Source: Rhodospirillales bacterium
GTDB lineage: Bacteria; Pseudomonadota; Alphaproteobacteria; Rhodospirillales; Thalassospiraceae
Assembly: GCA_019634165.1 (NCBI GenBank)
Contig: JAHQVT010000008.1
Location: 248,001 to 312,000 of the forward strand
Length of the DNA: 64,000 nucleotides
Direction of reading: 5' to 3'
A model generated the notes under the pieces. That model saw nothing but the letters and a program-made list of their open reading frames with translations, was not told the DNA's origin and searched no databases. A program made the translations under genes and the position numbers. Positions 37,240-45,229 of this stretch are shown one piece after another (within the stretch, counting starts at the first letter, position 1; each line of letters begins with the position of its first letter).

Positions 37240-37274
37240 TGGGCGAGGGGCAAAGTTCCTCGCCCATGGGTTTT
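37240..37274 (+). terminator. Terminator after mnmA
   Basis: TGGGCGAGG, a 9-base loop, CCTCGCCCA, then TGGGTTTTG. Perfect 9-bp stem. A second small palindrome (TTTTTGAC/GTCAAAAA, 37285-37306) follows. Confidence 0.7.
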
Positions 37275-37311
37275 GTAGATATCTTTTTTGACAAAATCGT
37301 CAAAAAGGCGC

Positions 37312-37340
37312 TTGACGGGGGCGGCTCCCTGACTTAAAAA
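37312..37340 (+). promoter_or_regulatory. Candidate promoter of the tRNA-Met gene
   Basis: TTGACG (37312-37317), 17-bp spacer, TAAAAA (37335-37340). About 44 bases before the mature tRNA 5' end. Confidence 0.45.
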
Positions 37341-37383
37341 CCGCCTCGTTCCGCACATCGCAGAACACCACAGAATATCCTGT

Positions 37384-37460
37384 GGCCGAGTAGCTCAGCT
37401 GGTTAGAGCAGCGGAATCATAATCCGCGTGTCGGGGGTTCAAGTCCCTCCTCGGCTACCA
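37384..37460 (+). tRNA. tRNA-Met (CAT anticodon)
   Basis: 77-nt cloverleaf with encoded CCA. Acceptor GGCCGAG pairs with CTCGGCT (first pair G-U); D-arm AGCTCAGCTGGTTAGAGC; anticodon stem GCGGA, loop ATCATAA with CAT, then TCCGC; T-arm GGGGGTTCAAGTCCCTC. The body looks like an alphaproteobacterial elongator Met tRNA. A CAT anticodon can also belong to tRNA-Ile2; the lysidine identity elements cannot be checked here. Confidence 0.93.
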
Positions 37461-37463
37461 ATT

Positions 37464-37499
37464 AAATAAGCCCTGCACCTCACGGTGCAGGGCTTATTT
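37464..37499 (+). terminator. Terminator after tRNA-Met
   Basis: AAATAAGCCCTGCACC, loop TCAC, GGTGCAGGGCTTATTT. Perfect 16-bp stem, strong and symmetrical. Confidence 0.92.
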
Positions 37500-37689
37500 C
37501 ATTTGTACCCTTGGATCGGGCTTGCCCCCGTGGGTTCACGAGAAAGCGAGGCACGCAGCTTTCGAGAGACATCGCACATCGTGCGATGGTCCGCCGGGCT
37601 TCGCCCAAGGATAAAAAGCAGCCCAAAGGCTGATTTTTACAATTCCCTCCGACGTTTTGCCTGAGCGGTGATTTGATGTTGTGTCCCTA
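37500..37689. other. Non-coding palindromic sequence after the tRNA
   Basis: No gene. CCTTGG near 37510 and CCAAGG near 37611 form the ends of an imperfect, roughly 100-base inverted structure that encloses CATCGCAC/GTGCGATG (37570-37577, 37581-37588). It resembles an extragenic repeat, but I see only one copy in this window. Confidence 0.4.
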
Positions 37690-37704
37690 AAATAAATCTG
37701 TCCC
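37690..37704. repeat. Left arm of 15-bp perfect inverted repeat
   Basis: AAATAAATCTGTCCC; its exact reverse complement is at 39491-39505. Similar AATAAATCTGTCCC sequences are, to my knowledge, common next to REP-associated transposase remnants. Bounds the AT-rich patch. Confidence 0.75.
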
Positions 37705-37878
37705 AGTTTTTGGTCAGAACCAACCCTAAGAATTCTAGCGTTAGTTTAGGTTATTCAATCTCCTTAGACTTCTGTTTTTTATCACGAGTGTGCTAGAAAG
37801 GATTTCTGCAATAATTGCGTGTTTTGGAATGAAGTCGCGAGACGTTTTGGGAAGATGTAATCTTTTTCAGGAGAGGGT

Positions 37879-38985
37879 ATGGCAGAGCACAGTGAGGCTG
37901 CACAGACAGTCATTATAGATAGCAGAGAGCATAGAGAATGGGCAGATCATAAGGTTGACGCTCTGATAAGATCGCAGAAGAGGGAAGCTATTTTTATTGG
38001 AAGCCTATCATTTGTATTGCTTGTTACATCTATGGTTGCGGTTTTTGTCGTTTCGAGAGAAGGAATTGACTTAACTAGAGTCTTGAGAATTTTTTCCGAT
38101 GCACAACAAGTTTTCTCTCCTTCAGATAAAAGCCTTAAGGATGGGGTCAATAAAATCACAAGTGATGTCTTGTTTGATGGCGAAGAGGTAATTTTAACTC
38201 GTCAGAAGATTAAATTTGTCGAGCAATACATGAAGGTCATTGATGAGTTCGAAGGCTATATTGTTGGGGAAACAACAGTATATTCACAGTTGGGGGTTAT
38301 CAATAGTAATTACAGATTTTTTAATTTAGTTGATTTAAGTTACGGCGTTGATTTCGAAGGGGCACAGCGATCTATTCTGAGTATTTCAAGGTTTTCTTCG
38401 AGTTCTGATTCCGTTGTTGAAAATCGTGTATCGGGAAAATACATTTCATATGATTCGGGAAGAATTTCTTTTTCCGACAGAGAGATATTCAAATTTCCGG
38501 CAATTGGAAACCAATCTTGGTCTTTCTTGGCGATTCCAAAAGAAGAGCAAGAGGAATTGGTTGGCGCAGTCTTGTCGTATTTGGCTGTTCAAAGGCAAAA
38601 ATCGATCGACTTGATGATAGAGTTTGCGAATGAAGAATCTTCCCAGCTTATAAGGTTGCAGGGTAACGTTTCTCAAAGTTTTGGAACTTTGTTGAGTGAT
38701 CCTTGGGGGGATTCGTTTAGGGTTGTTAGGTACATTGCTCTTGTTCTGATGATTTATACTATATTCTTTACTTGTCTGAAGGTGATTATCAGGAAGGTAA
38801 GAATATTGGATGAGTTATTGGCCTTGAGGGTCCACGCAATTTATACTGGCGCTGAAAACGCAACTCCAAAAGGTGCTGTGACATCGGGAAAAACCTGGAG
38901 GATAGGCAGTTACGGCGATGATGGTTTAGTGACCCCAAAAATTCTTCTTTCAAAGATTTTTGTTTGGAGAAAATCAAGAGATTAG
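37879..38985 (+). CDS. Unrecognised protein with two transmembrane segments and a large loop
   Basis: A 368-aa protein I cannot place in any family. A charged N-terminal tail (MAEHSEAAQTVIIDSREHRE...) is followed by a membrane segment (about 36-59, IFIGSLSFVLLVTSMVAVFVV), a loop of about 225 residues rich in Ser, Val and Phe, a second membrane segment (about 288-310, YIALVLMIYTIFFTCLKVII), and a basic tail. The topology (both ends inside, large outer loop) suits a sensor or an assembly partner. AGGAGAGG precedes the ATG. Composition is strikingly AT-rich: three hand-counted 60-base lines had 15, 21 and 27 G+C, and AGA/ATA codons are common, unlike neighbours. Probably acquired. Confidence 0.7.
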   Translation: MAEHSEAAQTVIIDSREHREWADHKVDALIRSQKREAIFIGSLSFVLLVTSMVAVFVVSREGIDLTRVLRIFSDAQQVFSPSDKSLKDGVNKITSDVLFDGEEVILTRQKIKFVEQYMKVIDEFEGYIVGETTVYSQLGVINSNYRFFNLVDLSYGVDFEGAQRSILSISRFSSSSDSVVENRVSGKYISYDSGRISFSDREIFKFPAIGNQSWSFLAIPKEEQEELVGAVLSYLAVQRQKSIDLMIEFANEESSQLIRLQGNVSQSFGTLLSDPWGDSFRVVRYIALVLMIYTIFFTCLKVIIRKVRILDELLALRVHAIYTGAENATPKGAVTSGKTWRIGSYGDDGLVTPKILLSKIFVWRKSRD

Positions 38986-39070
38986 GTTTCCAAGAAAAAA
39001 GAGCACAGTCTCCCACGTGGCGTCGGGGCGGCATCGCTTTTTCTTTGGTCGACAATCTTGAGTGAGAAAG

Positions 39071-39096
39071 AAGGACCGGAAAATCCGGTCCTTTTG
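39071..39096. terminator. Bidirectional terminator after the two-TM gene
   Basis: AAGGACCGGA, loop AAA, TCCGGTCCTT, then TT. Perfect 10-bp stem between the two-TM gene and the convergent EamA remnant. Confidence 0.88.
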
Positions 39097-39100
39097 CTTG

Positions 39101-39487
39101 TCAGTTCGGTTTGGTTCCTGGTTGGGGCCGTGGTGTTACAAACCGTCTAACCAACCTTCCATCAATCACCGCCAGCCCAACCCCAATCACACCCATTCCT
39201 GCGATATGTTGGGTCAGGAGCGTTTCGCCAAGGAACCCGACACCTAGCAAAATCGCACTGACCGGGATCAGGAAGGTAACAAGCAAAAGGTTGCTTGCCC
39301 CGGCCCGTTTCAGGATCGCGAAATAAAGGATATAGGCAAGGGCGGTGCTAAGGGCTGCGATTCCGAAAACCGCAAGGATGGTGTCGGTTGATGGGGTTGG
39401 CAGTTCCCAAGGTTTATCCATAAAACCCGCTAGGGGGATCAACATCAGGCTAGATGCGCTGGTCATGCCAGCGGCGGTTAGAATAAA
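39101..39487 (-). pseudogene. 3' remnant of an EamA/DMT transporter gene
   Basis: The minus strand encodes 122 residues (MTSASSLMLIPLAGFMDKPW onward) nearly identical to the C-terminal third of the intact EamA protein at 45230-46204; the DNA is also closely similar over about 330 bases. Homology stops abruptly at about 39487, immediately before the right-hand inverted-repeat arm, so the first roughly 200 codons are gone. The two copies also diverge at the extreme C-terminus. A duplicated, truncated gene; expression as a four-helix fragment is unlikely to be useful. Confidence 0.85.
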
Positions 39488-39490
39488 AAG

Positions 39491-39505
39491 GGGACAGATT
39501 TATTT
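39491..39505. repeat. Right arm of 15-bp perfect inverted repeat
   Basis: GGGACAGATTTATTT, exact reverse complement of 37690-37704. It abuts the truncated end of the EamA remnant, so it marks a recombination or insertion junction. Confidence 0.75.
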
Positions 39506-39542
39506 ATTTCCGTACCACCGTTTGCTCAGCCTTCGAATTTCC

Positions 39543-40493
39543 TCACTCCTCCCCGCCCAAAACCGGCTCTGCGCCTAGCGAGTTCAAAATACTGATCACC
39601 TCGCTTCGCCAACCATCGCGGATGCGTTCGGCGAGTTTTGAAAGGGGGCGGTGACGCGGGGTATAGATGGCATATTCATATGTGATGTCATCGGATAGCG
39701 GGCGGAAAAAGACTTGCTGTTGCGTGCTTTGCATGGCGCGTTCGGTGGCAACGGCAAGCGGGTCAATCACGGCAATGCATTGGCCCGCCGCCACAAAATG
39801 CATCAGGGGTAGGAAAAACTGACATTCAACCGCCATGTTGAACGTACAGCCCGCCGCCGCAAATGAGTGTTCCAGCGTTTTGTTTAACAAATGCCCGTCG
39901 GGCAACAGGCCCATTTTTTGTTCATCAAGATCGGCGATCGAGATTTCAGCTTTTTTCGCAAGCGGATGGTCACATGACAGCGCGCAGAAACACCGCGCAG
40001 ATATGCGTTCTGTGCGGTAAAGCTGATGATCCGTTTCTTCATCTATGCCCCCGTCACCAAACCCGAAATCAAGTGATTGCGAGCCGACCAGTTTGCGGAT
40101 TTGAAGCGTGTTGCGCGATGACAAAGCAAGGTGAATGTCGGTATTGGCCCCGATTTCACGGCTTAGGAAAGCCGGCATCAAATAGGCCGACGGACCGGGC
40201 ATAGCGGCAATCCGTAAATGCCCGGAATGGGCGGTCGCCAGACTTTTCATCGTGCCGTTCAAGGCATCAAGCCGGGTTAAAAGAACGTCTGATTCCGAAA
40301 GGAGGTAATAGGCTTCGGGCACGGGAATAAGCCGGCGACCCTCGCGGCGAAACAGCTTTAAGCCAAGATTATCTTCAAGTGATTTGATCGCAAGGCTAAC
40401 AGCCGGTTGCGTTCGGTTAAGGTTGCGGGCTGCTTGGGATAAGGACCCGGCAGTCATAACTTCACGAAAAGCGGCGAGCTGGCTAAGATGCAT
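39543..40493 (-). CDS. LysR-family regulator of the adjacent TAXI-TRAP operon
   Basis: 316 aa from ATG 40493. N-terminal winged HTH (MHLSQLAAFREVMTAGSLSQ, then AARNLNRTQPAVSLAIKSLE), then a periplasmic-binding-fold effector domain. Divergent from the TAXI transporter gene with 138 bases between them holding two palindromes, one a perfect T-N11-A LysR box. The ligand is probably the transported compound. The longer frame from 40577 would run through the palindromes and lacks an SD. Confidence 0.9.
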   Translation of the reverse strand: MHLSQLAAFREVMTAGSLSQAARNLNRTQPAVSLAIKSLEDNLGLKLFRREGRRLIPVPEAYYLLSESDVLLTRLDALNGTMKSLATAHSGHLRIAAMPGPSAYLMPAFLSREIGANTDIHLALSSRNTLQIRKLVGSQSLDFGFGDGGIDEETDHQLYRTERISARCFCALSCDHPLAKKAEISIADLDEQKMGLLPDGHLLNKTLEHSFAAAGCTFNMAVECQFFLPLMHFVAAGQCIAVIDPLAVATERAMQSTQQQVFFRPLSDDITYEYAIYTPRHRPLSKLAERIRDGWRSEVISILNSLGAEPVLGGEE

Positions 40494-40501
40494 GATAATC
40501 C

Positions 40502-40542
40502 ATAAGCTAAACTTATCTAAATCCAAATATATCAAATTTGAT
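40502..40542. promoter_or_regulatory. LysR-type operator region
   Basis: ATAAGCTAAACTTAT (40502-40516) is an inverted repeat with the T-N11-A form of LysR boxes; ATCAAATTTGAT (40531-40542) is a perfect 12-bp palindrome. Both lie between the divergent LysR and TAXI genes. Confidence 0.55.
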
Positions 40543-40631
40543 TTTATGAATATCCTCATTAACATGGAAGCCGACAAACCAAAAAATAGAATCTGTCGTG
40601 AAATATGTCTCTCAGGGAGACGCTTTAGAGA

Positions 40632-41666
40632 ATGGGGAAGACTATGACCTTTCTGAACAAGACCATGGCTAAAACCGTGGGGCTATGCCTTGGTGCGATG
40701 ATCGTAAGCAGCAGCGTATATGCCCAAAGCCCGTCCTTCTTCCGAATTGGAACCGGTGGTGCAGGTGGAACGTATTTTCCAATTGGCGGTACAATCGCCA
40801 ATGCCGTTTCGGCACCTCCGGGCTCGCGTCCCTGTGAAGAAGGCGGCCAATGCGGTGTGCCGGGTCTGATTGCCATTGCGCAATCAACGACCGCGTCTGT
40901 TTTTAACGCCGCGGCAGTACAGAATGGACAATTGGAGGCTGGCCTGGCGGCGGCCGATGTGGTGCATGACACCTATTTTGGCGTTGGGAAATTTGACGGT
41001 AAACCGCATCCCAAACTGCGGGTTATTGCCAATTTGTATCCCGAAGATTTGCATCTTGTTCTGCCCAAGGGGCATAAGATTGAAACCCTTTCGGACCTTA
41101 AGGGCGAACGTGTTGGTATTGCCCAAGCCGGTTCTGGAACGCAGGTTGCTGTTCTAAGCATGCTTGAAGGGTGGGGGGTAAACCGCGACAATATTGACGA
41201 GGCGGAACTTGGGAACACCCAGTCGGCCGAACGTTTGGCAGATGGTCAGCTTGATGCGTATTTCTATGCTGCGGGCTGGCCGGTCGCTGCAATGGTGCAG
41301 CTTGCATCGACCAAGGGGATGGAATTGCATTCCTTTAGTGACGAAGATCTGAAAAAGATCAATGACCTTGTTCCGGCCTATATCCCGTCAAAAATCCCGG
41401 CTGGTGTTTATGAAGGCGTTGATTACGAAATCAAAACGCCTGCGGTTTCGGCTTTGCTGATCGTTTCATCCGATTTGGATGACGAATTGGTTTATGGCCT
41501 GACCAAAGCGCTTTGGAACAAGAATTCGCGCAAGCTTCTTGATAATGGCCATTCCAAAGGCAAGCAGATCACCCTTGAAAGCGCCCTTGACGGGGTTGAA
41601 GTACTTGATGTGCCAATTCATCCCGGTGCAGTCCGGTTCTATAAAGAACAGGGCATGCTGAAGTGA
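40632..41666 (+). CDS. TAXI-family TRAP transporter substrate-binding protein
   Basis: Periplasmic receptor of a TAXI-TRAP uptake system. A signal peptide (KTVGLCLGAMIVSSSVYAQS) precedes FFRIGTGGAGGTYFPIGGTI, the typical TAXI opening; NLYPEDLHLV and KGERVGIAQAGSGTQV are also typical. 344 aa from ATG 40632; ATG 40644 (after GGGGAAG) is an alternative. Few TAXI substrates are known. The oxidase in the operon suggests a D- or N-modified amino acid here. Confidence 0.9.
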   Translation: MGKTMTFLNKTMAKTVGLCLGAMIVSSSVYAQSPSFFRIGTGGAGGTYFPIGGTIANAVSAPPGSRPCEEGGQCGVPGLIAIAQSTTASVFNAAAVQNGQLEAGLAAADVVHDTYFGVGKFDGKPHPKLRVIANLYPEDLHLVLPKGHKIETLSDLKGERVGIAQAGSGTQVAVLSMLEGWGVNRDNIDEAELGNTQSAERLADGQLDAYFYAAGWPVAAMVQLASTKGMELHSFSDEDLKKINDLVPAYIPSKIPAGVYEGVDYEIKTPAVSALLIVSSDLDDELVYGLTKALWNKNSRKLLDNGHSKGKQITLESALDGVEVLDVPIHPGAVRFYKEQGMLK

Positions 41667-41677
41667 TGTGAATGTTG

Positions 41678-41716
41678 CTGTCGGGCGGGGCCAGTTTACC
41701 GGTTGCCGCCCGACAG
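41678..41716 (+). other. Intercistronic stem-loop, TAXI receptor/permease
   Basis: CTGTCGGGCGG (41678-41688), 17-base loop, CCGCCCGACAG (41706-41716), then ATTTTAT. Perfect 11-bp stem lying 11 bases after the receptor gene's stop. Likely protects the receptor mRNA or partly terminates before the permease. Confidence 0.75.
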
Positions 41717-41765
41717 ATTTTATCAACACACATCACAGGCAAAGCACGCAAAGGGAGCAAGAATA

Positions 41766-43973
41766 ATGTCGTCTGTATCTGCGGATACCGGGCCAAGTGC
41801 GGCCGAACTAGAAGAAATTGAACGCAAATATGACGAAGGTGCCGCAACCAAGGCCGTTGGTATGCGGATGGCTGTTTTCTTGCGCATGATTGCCGTTGCC
41901 TTTGCACTTTATCATTATGTTACCGCTGGCTTTGGCCTGCCGCCTGATCACTGGCATATGGGATGGCATCTGGCGGGGCTTTTTATCCTGATTTATGCAT
42001 TTTTCCCGGCCTTTAAGACGCGCAATGCTTATGAGCTGAAACAAAGCTTCTGGCGGATCGGCAATGTCCCGGTTTTTGATATTTTGGTGATGGTGCTTGG
42101 TATTTCGGCGTCGCTTTATCTCAGTTTTGCTTGGCGCGGCATAAGTTTCTTTGGGATCGAAGAACAGACTTTCCGCATGGGTAATCCCAACACCTATGAC
42201 TTGGTGTTCGGTTGCATCATGATTGTGCTGGTTCTTGATCTGGCACGCAGGACCCTTGGCTGGATTTTGCCGCTGATCATTTGCATTTTCATGTCTTACG
42301 CCCTGTTCGGGCAATATTTCCCCGGCATTTTGCAACATCCGGGCGTGAAGTTTCAGACATTCGTGTCATCAATGTATTTCCCGCACGAAGGGATTTACGG
42401 CGTTACCCTTTGGGTGACATCGACCGTCGTTTTCCATTTTGTCTTGTTTGGCACGATTGCCCAGCGGACCGGGCTGGGGCAGCTTTTCATTGATAATGCG
42501 TCTATTCTGGCGGGGCGCTATACCGGCGGCCCGGCAAAGGTTTCTGTTGTTTCATCGGCCTTTTTTGGCACGATTTCCGGATCGTCTGTTGCCAATACGG
42601 TTTCGACCGGGTCATTGACCATCCCGAATATGAAGCGGCTTGGCTATCCGGGGCATTTTGCCGGCGGGGTTGAAGCTGCGGCATCGGCAGGCGGGCAAAT
42701 TACGCCGCCAATCATGGGGGCTGCGGCCTTTATCATGGCCGAATTTCTCAATGTGCCCTACACCACAATTGTTCTTGCCGGGATTTTCCCCGCCTTGCTG
42801 CATTATTTCGGTGTGTTCAGTGTTGTGCATCTGATGGCGCGCAAGTTGGGCCTTAAAGGCATGGCCAAAGAAGCACTGCCGCATTTTACCAAGGTGTGGA
42901 AAAACGGCTGGGCCAATGTTGTGCCGTTGGTGGCGTTGCTGGTGGTTCTGTTTTCCGGCTACACGCCATATATGTCGGCATTCTGCGGTATATCGTTGCT
43001 GATCATTGTCGGCATGACCCGCCGGGATGTGTTGCCCAGCCTTATTTTACCCGTCGCATTTGCAGGCTTTGTTTTATCAAAACTCATTGCCGGTGAATTC
43101 GGTGTTTGGGTTTCGCTGGTTCTTTTGGTTTGCACCGCGATCGGCATATTTAATCCGCAAAAACGCGTCACCCTTGGCGAAATGATCACGACCTTTGAAA
43201 CCGGGGTGAAATACGCACTGGCGGTGGGGGCGGCATCGGCTGCGGTTGGGATTGTTGTCGGTGTGATCAACACCACGGGCATCGGGTTCCGTCTTGGGTT
43301 CATGGTGACATCGGGTGCGACGGAACTGGCCGACGCAATTCACGCCATGATCGGGCTTGGCGGGTTTGAATTATTTACAACCAGCAGCATTACCTTGTTC
43401 CTGTCACTGGTTTTGATTGCGCTTTCCTGCATTTTAATGGGGGCGGGCATTCCAACCACAGCCCTTTACATTATGCTGGTTTCGGTCGCCCAACCGGCAT
43501 TGGCCCAACTTGGCATTCCGCCGATCGCAAGCCACATGTTTGTTCTTTATTACGGGGTGGTTGCCGAGATCACGCCGCCGGTTTGCACATCGGCCTATGC
43601 CGCATCGGCGATCGCAAATTCCAATCCGTTCCGCACGGGGATTTCGGCCTTTACCCTTGGTCTTGGCAAGGTGGTTGCGCCAATGGCGTTCGTTTATGCG
43701 CCGGTATTGCTGTTTGCTGATCCCAACGGGTTTGATCTTTTGACATTCTCCTACACGGCTGTTTCGGCGGTGTTTGGGGTGGTTGCGTTGTCGGCTGCGG
43801 TTGTTGGTGTTTGGCTGGCACCCCTTGCGATTTGGGCGCGCATTCTTCTTGCCTTGGGTGGGCTTGTGTTTATCGCACCGTCATTTACATCGGACATCAT
43901 TGCGATGTTGATCATATCGCCGGTGATTATGCTGCAAGTCGCAGCACGGTTTTCCCGGCCGGTATCGGTATAA
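41766..43973 (+). CDS. TRAP transporter fused permease (DctQM type)
   Basis: Inner-membrane sodium-coupled permease of the TAXI system; small and large subunits are fused, as usual for TAXI. 735 aa from ATG 41766, preceded by AAGGGAGC. Many hydrophobic helices. The DctM-type core has ISGSSVANTVSTGSLTIPNMK, ASAGGQITPPIMGAAAFIMAE and a later AEITPPVCTSAYAAS. The oxidase gene starts two bases after its stop. Confidence 0.93.
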   Translation: MSSVSADTGPSAAELEEIERKYDEGAATKAVGMRMAVFLRMIAVAFALYHYVTAGFGLPPDHWHMGWHLAGLFILIYAFFPAFKTRNAYELKQSFWRIGNVPVFDILVMVLGISASLYLSFAWRGISFFGIEEQTFRMGNPNTYDLVFGCIMIVLVLDLARRTLGWILPLIICIFMSYALFGQYFPGILQHPGVKFQTFVSSMYFPHEGIYGVTLWVTSTVVFHFVLFGTIAQRTGLGQLFIDNASILAGRYTGGPAKVSVVSSAFFGTISGSSVANTVSTGSLTIPNMKRLGYPGHFAGGVEAAASAGGQITPPIMGAAAFIMAEFLNVPYTTIVLAGIFPALLHYFGVFSVVHLMARKLGLKGMAKEALPHFTKVWKNGWANVVPLVALLVVLFSGYTPYMSAFCGISLLIIVGMTRRDVLPSLILPVAFAGFVLSKLIAGEFGVWVSLVLLVCTAIGIFNPQKRVTLGEMITTFETGVKYALAVGAASAAVGIVVGVINTTGIGFRLGFMVTSGATELADAIHAMIGLGGFELFTTSSITLFLSLVLIALSCILMGAGIPTTALYIMLVSVAQPALAQLGIPPIASHMFVLYYGVVAEITPPVCTSAYAASAIANSNPFRTGISAFTLGLGKVVAPMAFVYAPVLLFADPNGFDLLTFSYTAVSAVFGVVALSAAVVGVWLAPLAIWARILLALGGLVFIAPSFTSDIIAMLIISPVIMLQVAARFSRPVSV

Positions 43974-43975
43974 TC

Positions 43976-45214
43976 ATGGCACGTGATGTATTGGTGGTGG
44001 GGGCTGGGCTGGTTGGGATATTTACCGCCCTTAATCTTGCGAAACGCGGGTGCAAGGTAATCCTGATTGACCGTGATGCACCGGGGCAGGCAACATCATC
44101 AGGCAATGCCGGTGTGGTATCGCCTTGGTCGATCACACCCAATTGCATGCCCGGTTTGTGGCGAAAGATTCCCGGCATGTTGTTTGGCGCGGAACACCCA
44201 CTTGGTGTCAAAGCCGGGTTCTGGCCACAAATGATCCCTTGGGGTATTCGGTTTCTGATCAACGGTACTGAAAGCAAATACCGAAGGGCGGCCGATGCCA
44301 TGCATGGTCTGTGTCGCCCAACTATTCCGCTTTATCGCGACTGGTTAAAGCAGGCCGGTTATGAAAACCTGTTGGTCGACAGCTATTACATTCATGCTTT
44401 TCGGGATCCGAAAAAAGCAGATTTGACCGGTCTTGATTATGTCGTGCGCGCAGAAAAAGGTGCCGACATGGAACGGATCGACCGCGCCGCCCTATTGGAG
44501 GTCGAGCCGGAACTTGGCCCGATTTATAAGGCGGCAATCTTGATCAAAGGGCAGGCGCGGTTGCTATCCCCCGGGTTGGTGGGCAAAGTTTTGGCAGATT
44601 ACGCCCGCAAATTGGGTGTGGAAATTTTCCGTGCTGATATTGAACAATTGGTACGGAAAGACCGGGCATGGCACGCCGTGGGCCAAGGACATGATTTTTG
44701 TGCGCCACAGCTTGTTGTCTGTGCCGGGGTGTGGTCGGGAAAACTGTTGCGATCCGCCAGGCTGCGTGCGCCTTTGGTTGCAGAACGCGGCTATCATCTT
44801 GAAGTCGCCGCCCCGCAGGTCACACTTAGCCATTCCGTGATGGATATGGATGCGAAAATTGTCGCATCCAGTATGACTGGTGGATTGCGTTTGGCCGGTG
44901 CGGCAGAATTTTCAAAAATTGGTGCCCCGCCATCAGCCTGGCGCGAAGAATTACTGCGCCGTCAGGCGGCAACCATGTTGCCAAGGCTAAATACCTGTCA
45001 GACCAGTTTCTGGATGGGCAATCGTCCAACCCTTCCTGACAGCTTGCCGATCCTTGGGGAAGTCCCGCAATCTGATGGTTTGTTTGCGGCATTCGGCCAT
45101 GGGCATCAAGGTGTGATGATGGCGCCAATGACGGGTGATATGATGGCCGATATCATTACCGGAGCCACGCCCGATATTGATATCGCACCCTATGATCCGA
45201 TGCGCTTTTCATAA
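43976..45214 (+). CDS. FAD-dependent D-amino-acid oxidase/dehydrogenase-type enzyme
   Basis: 412-aa DAO-family flavoprotein. Dinucleotide-binding motif VLVVGAGLVGIFTALNLAKRG, then VILIDRDAPGQATSSGNAGV as in DadA-type D-amino-acid dehydrogenases; the C-terminus has FGHGHQGVMMAPMTGDMMAD. Two bases after the TRAP permease, so translationally coupled. It probably oxidises the imported compound (D-amino acid, imino or N-methyl amino acid). Convergent with the EamA gene only 15 bases away. Confidence 0.88.
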   Translation: MARDVLVVGAGLVGIFTALNLAKRGCKVILIDRDAPGQATSSGNAGVVSPWSITPNCMPGLWRKIPGMLFGAEHPLGVKAGFWPQMIPWGIRFLINGTESKYRRAADAMHGLCRPTIPLYRDWLKQAGYENLLVDSYYIHAFRDPKKADLTGLDYVVRAEKGADMERIDRAALLEVEPELGPIYKAAILIKGQARLLSPGLVGKVLADYARKLGVEIFRADIEQLVRKDRAWHAVGQGHDFCAPQLVVCAGVWSGKLLRSARLRAPLVAERGYHLEVAAPQVTLSHSVMDMDAKIVASSMTGGLRLAGAAEFSKIGAPPSAWREELLRRQAATMLPRLNTCQTSFWMGNRPTLPDSLPILGEVPQSDGLFAAFGHGHQGVMMAPMTGDMMADIITGATPDIDIAPYDPMRFS

Positions 45215-45229
45215 CGCAATTTTCTTGGA

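Noticed and set aside
37690..39505. Complete insertion sequence bounded by the 15-bp inverted repeat
   Set aside because: No transposase is encoded between the arms and no target duplication is evident.
37461..39540. Integrase-borne genomic island at the tRNA
   Set aside because: No integrase gene and no repeat of the tRNA 3' end were found downstream, so a classical tRNA-site island is not supported; only a small AT-rich patch is.
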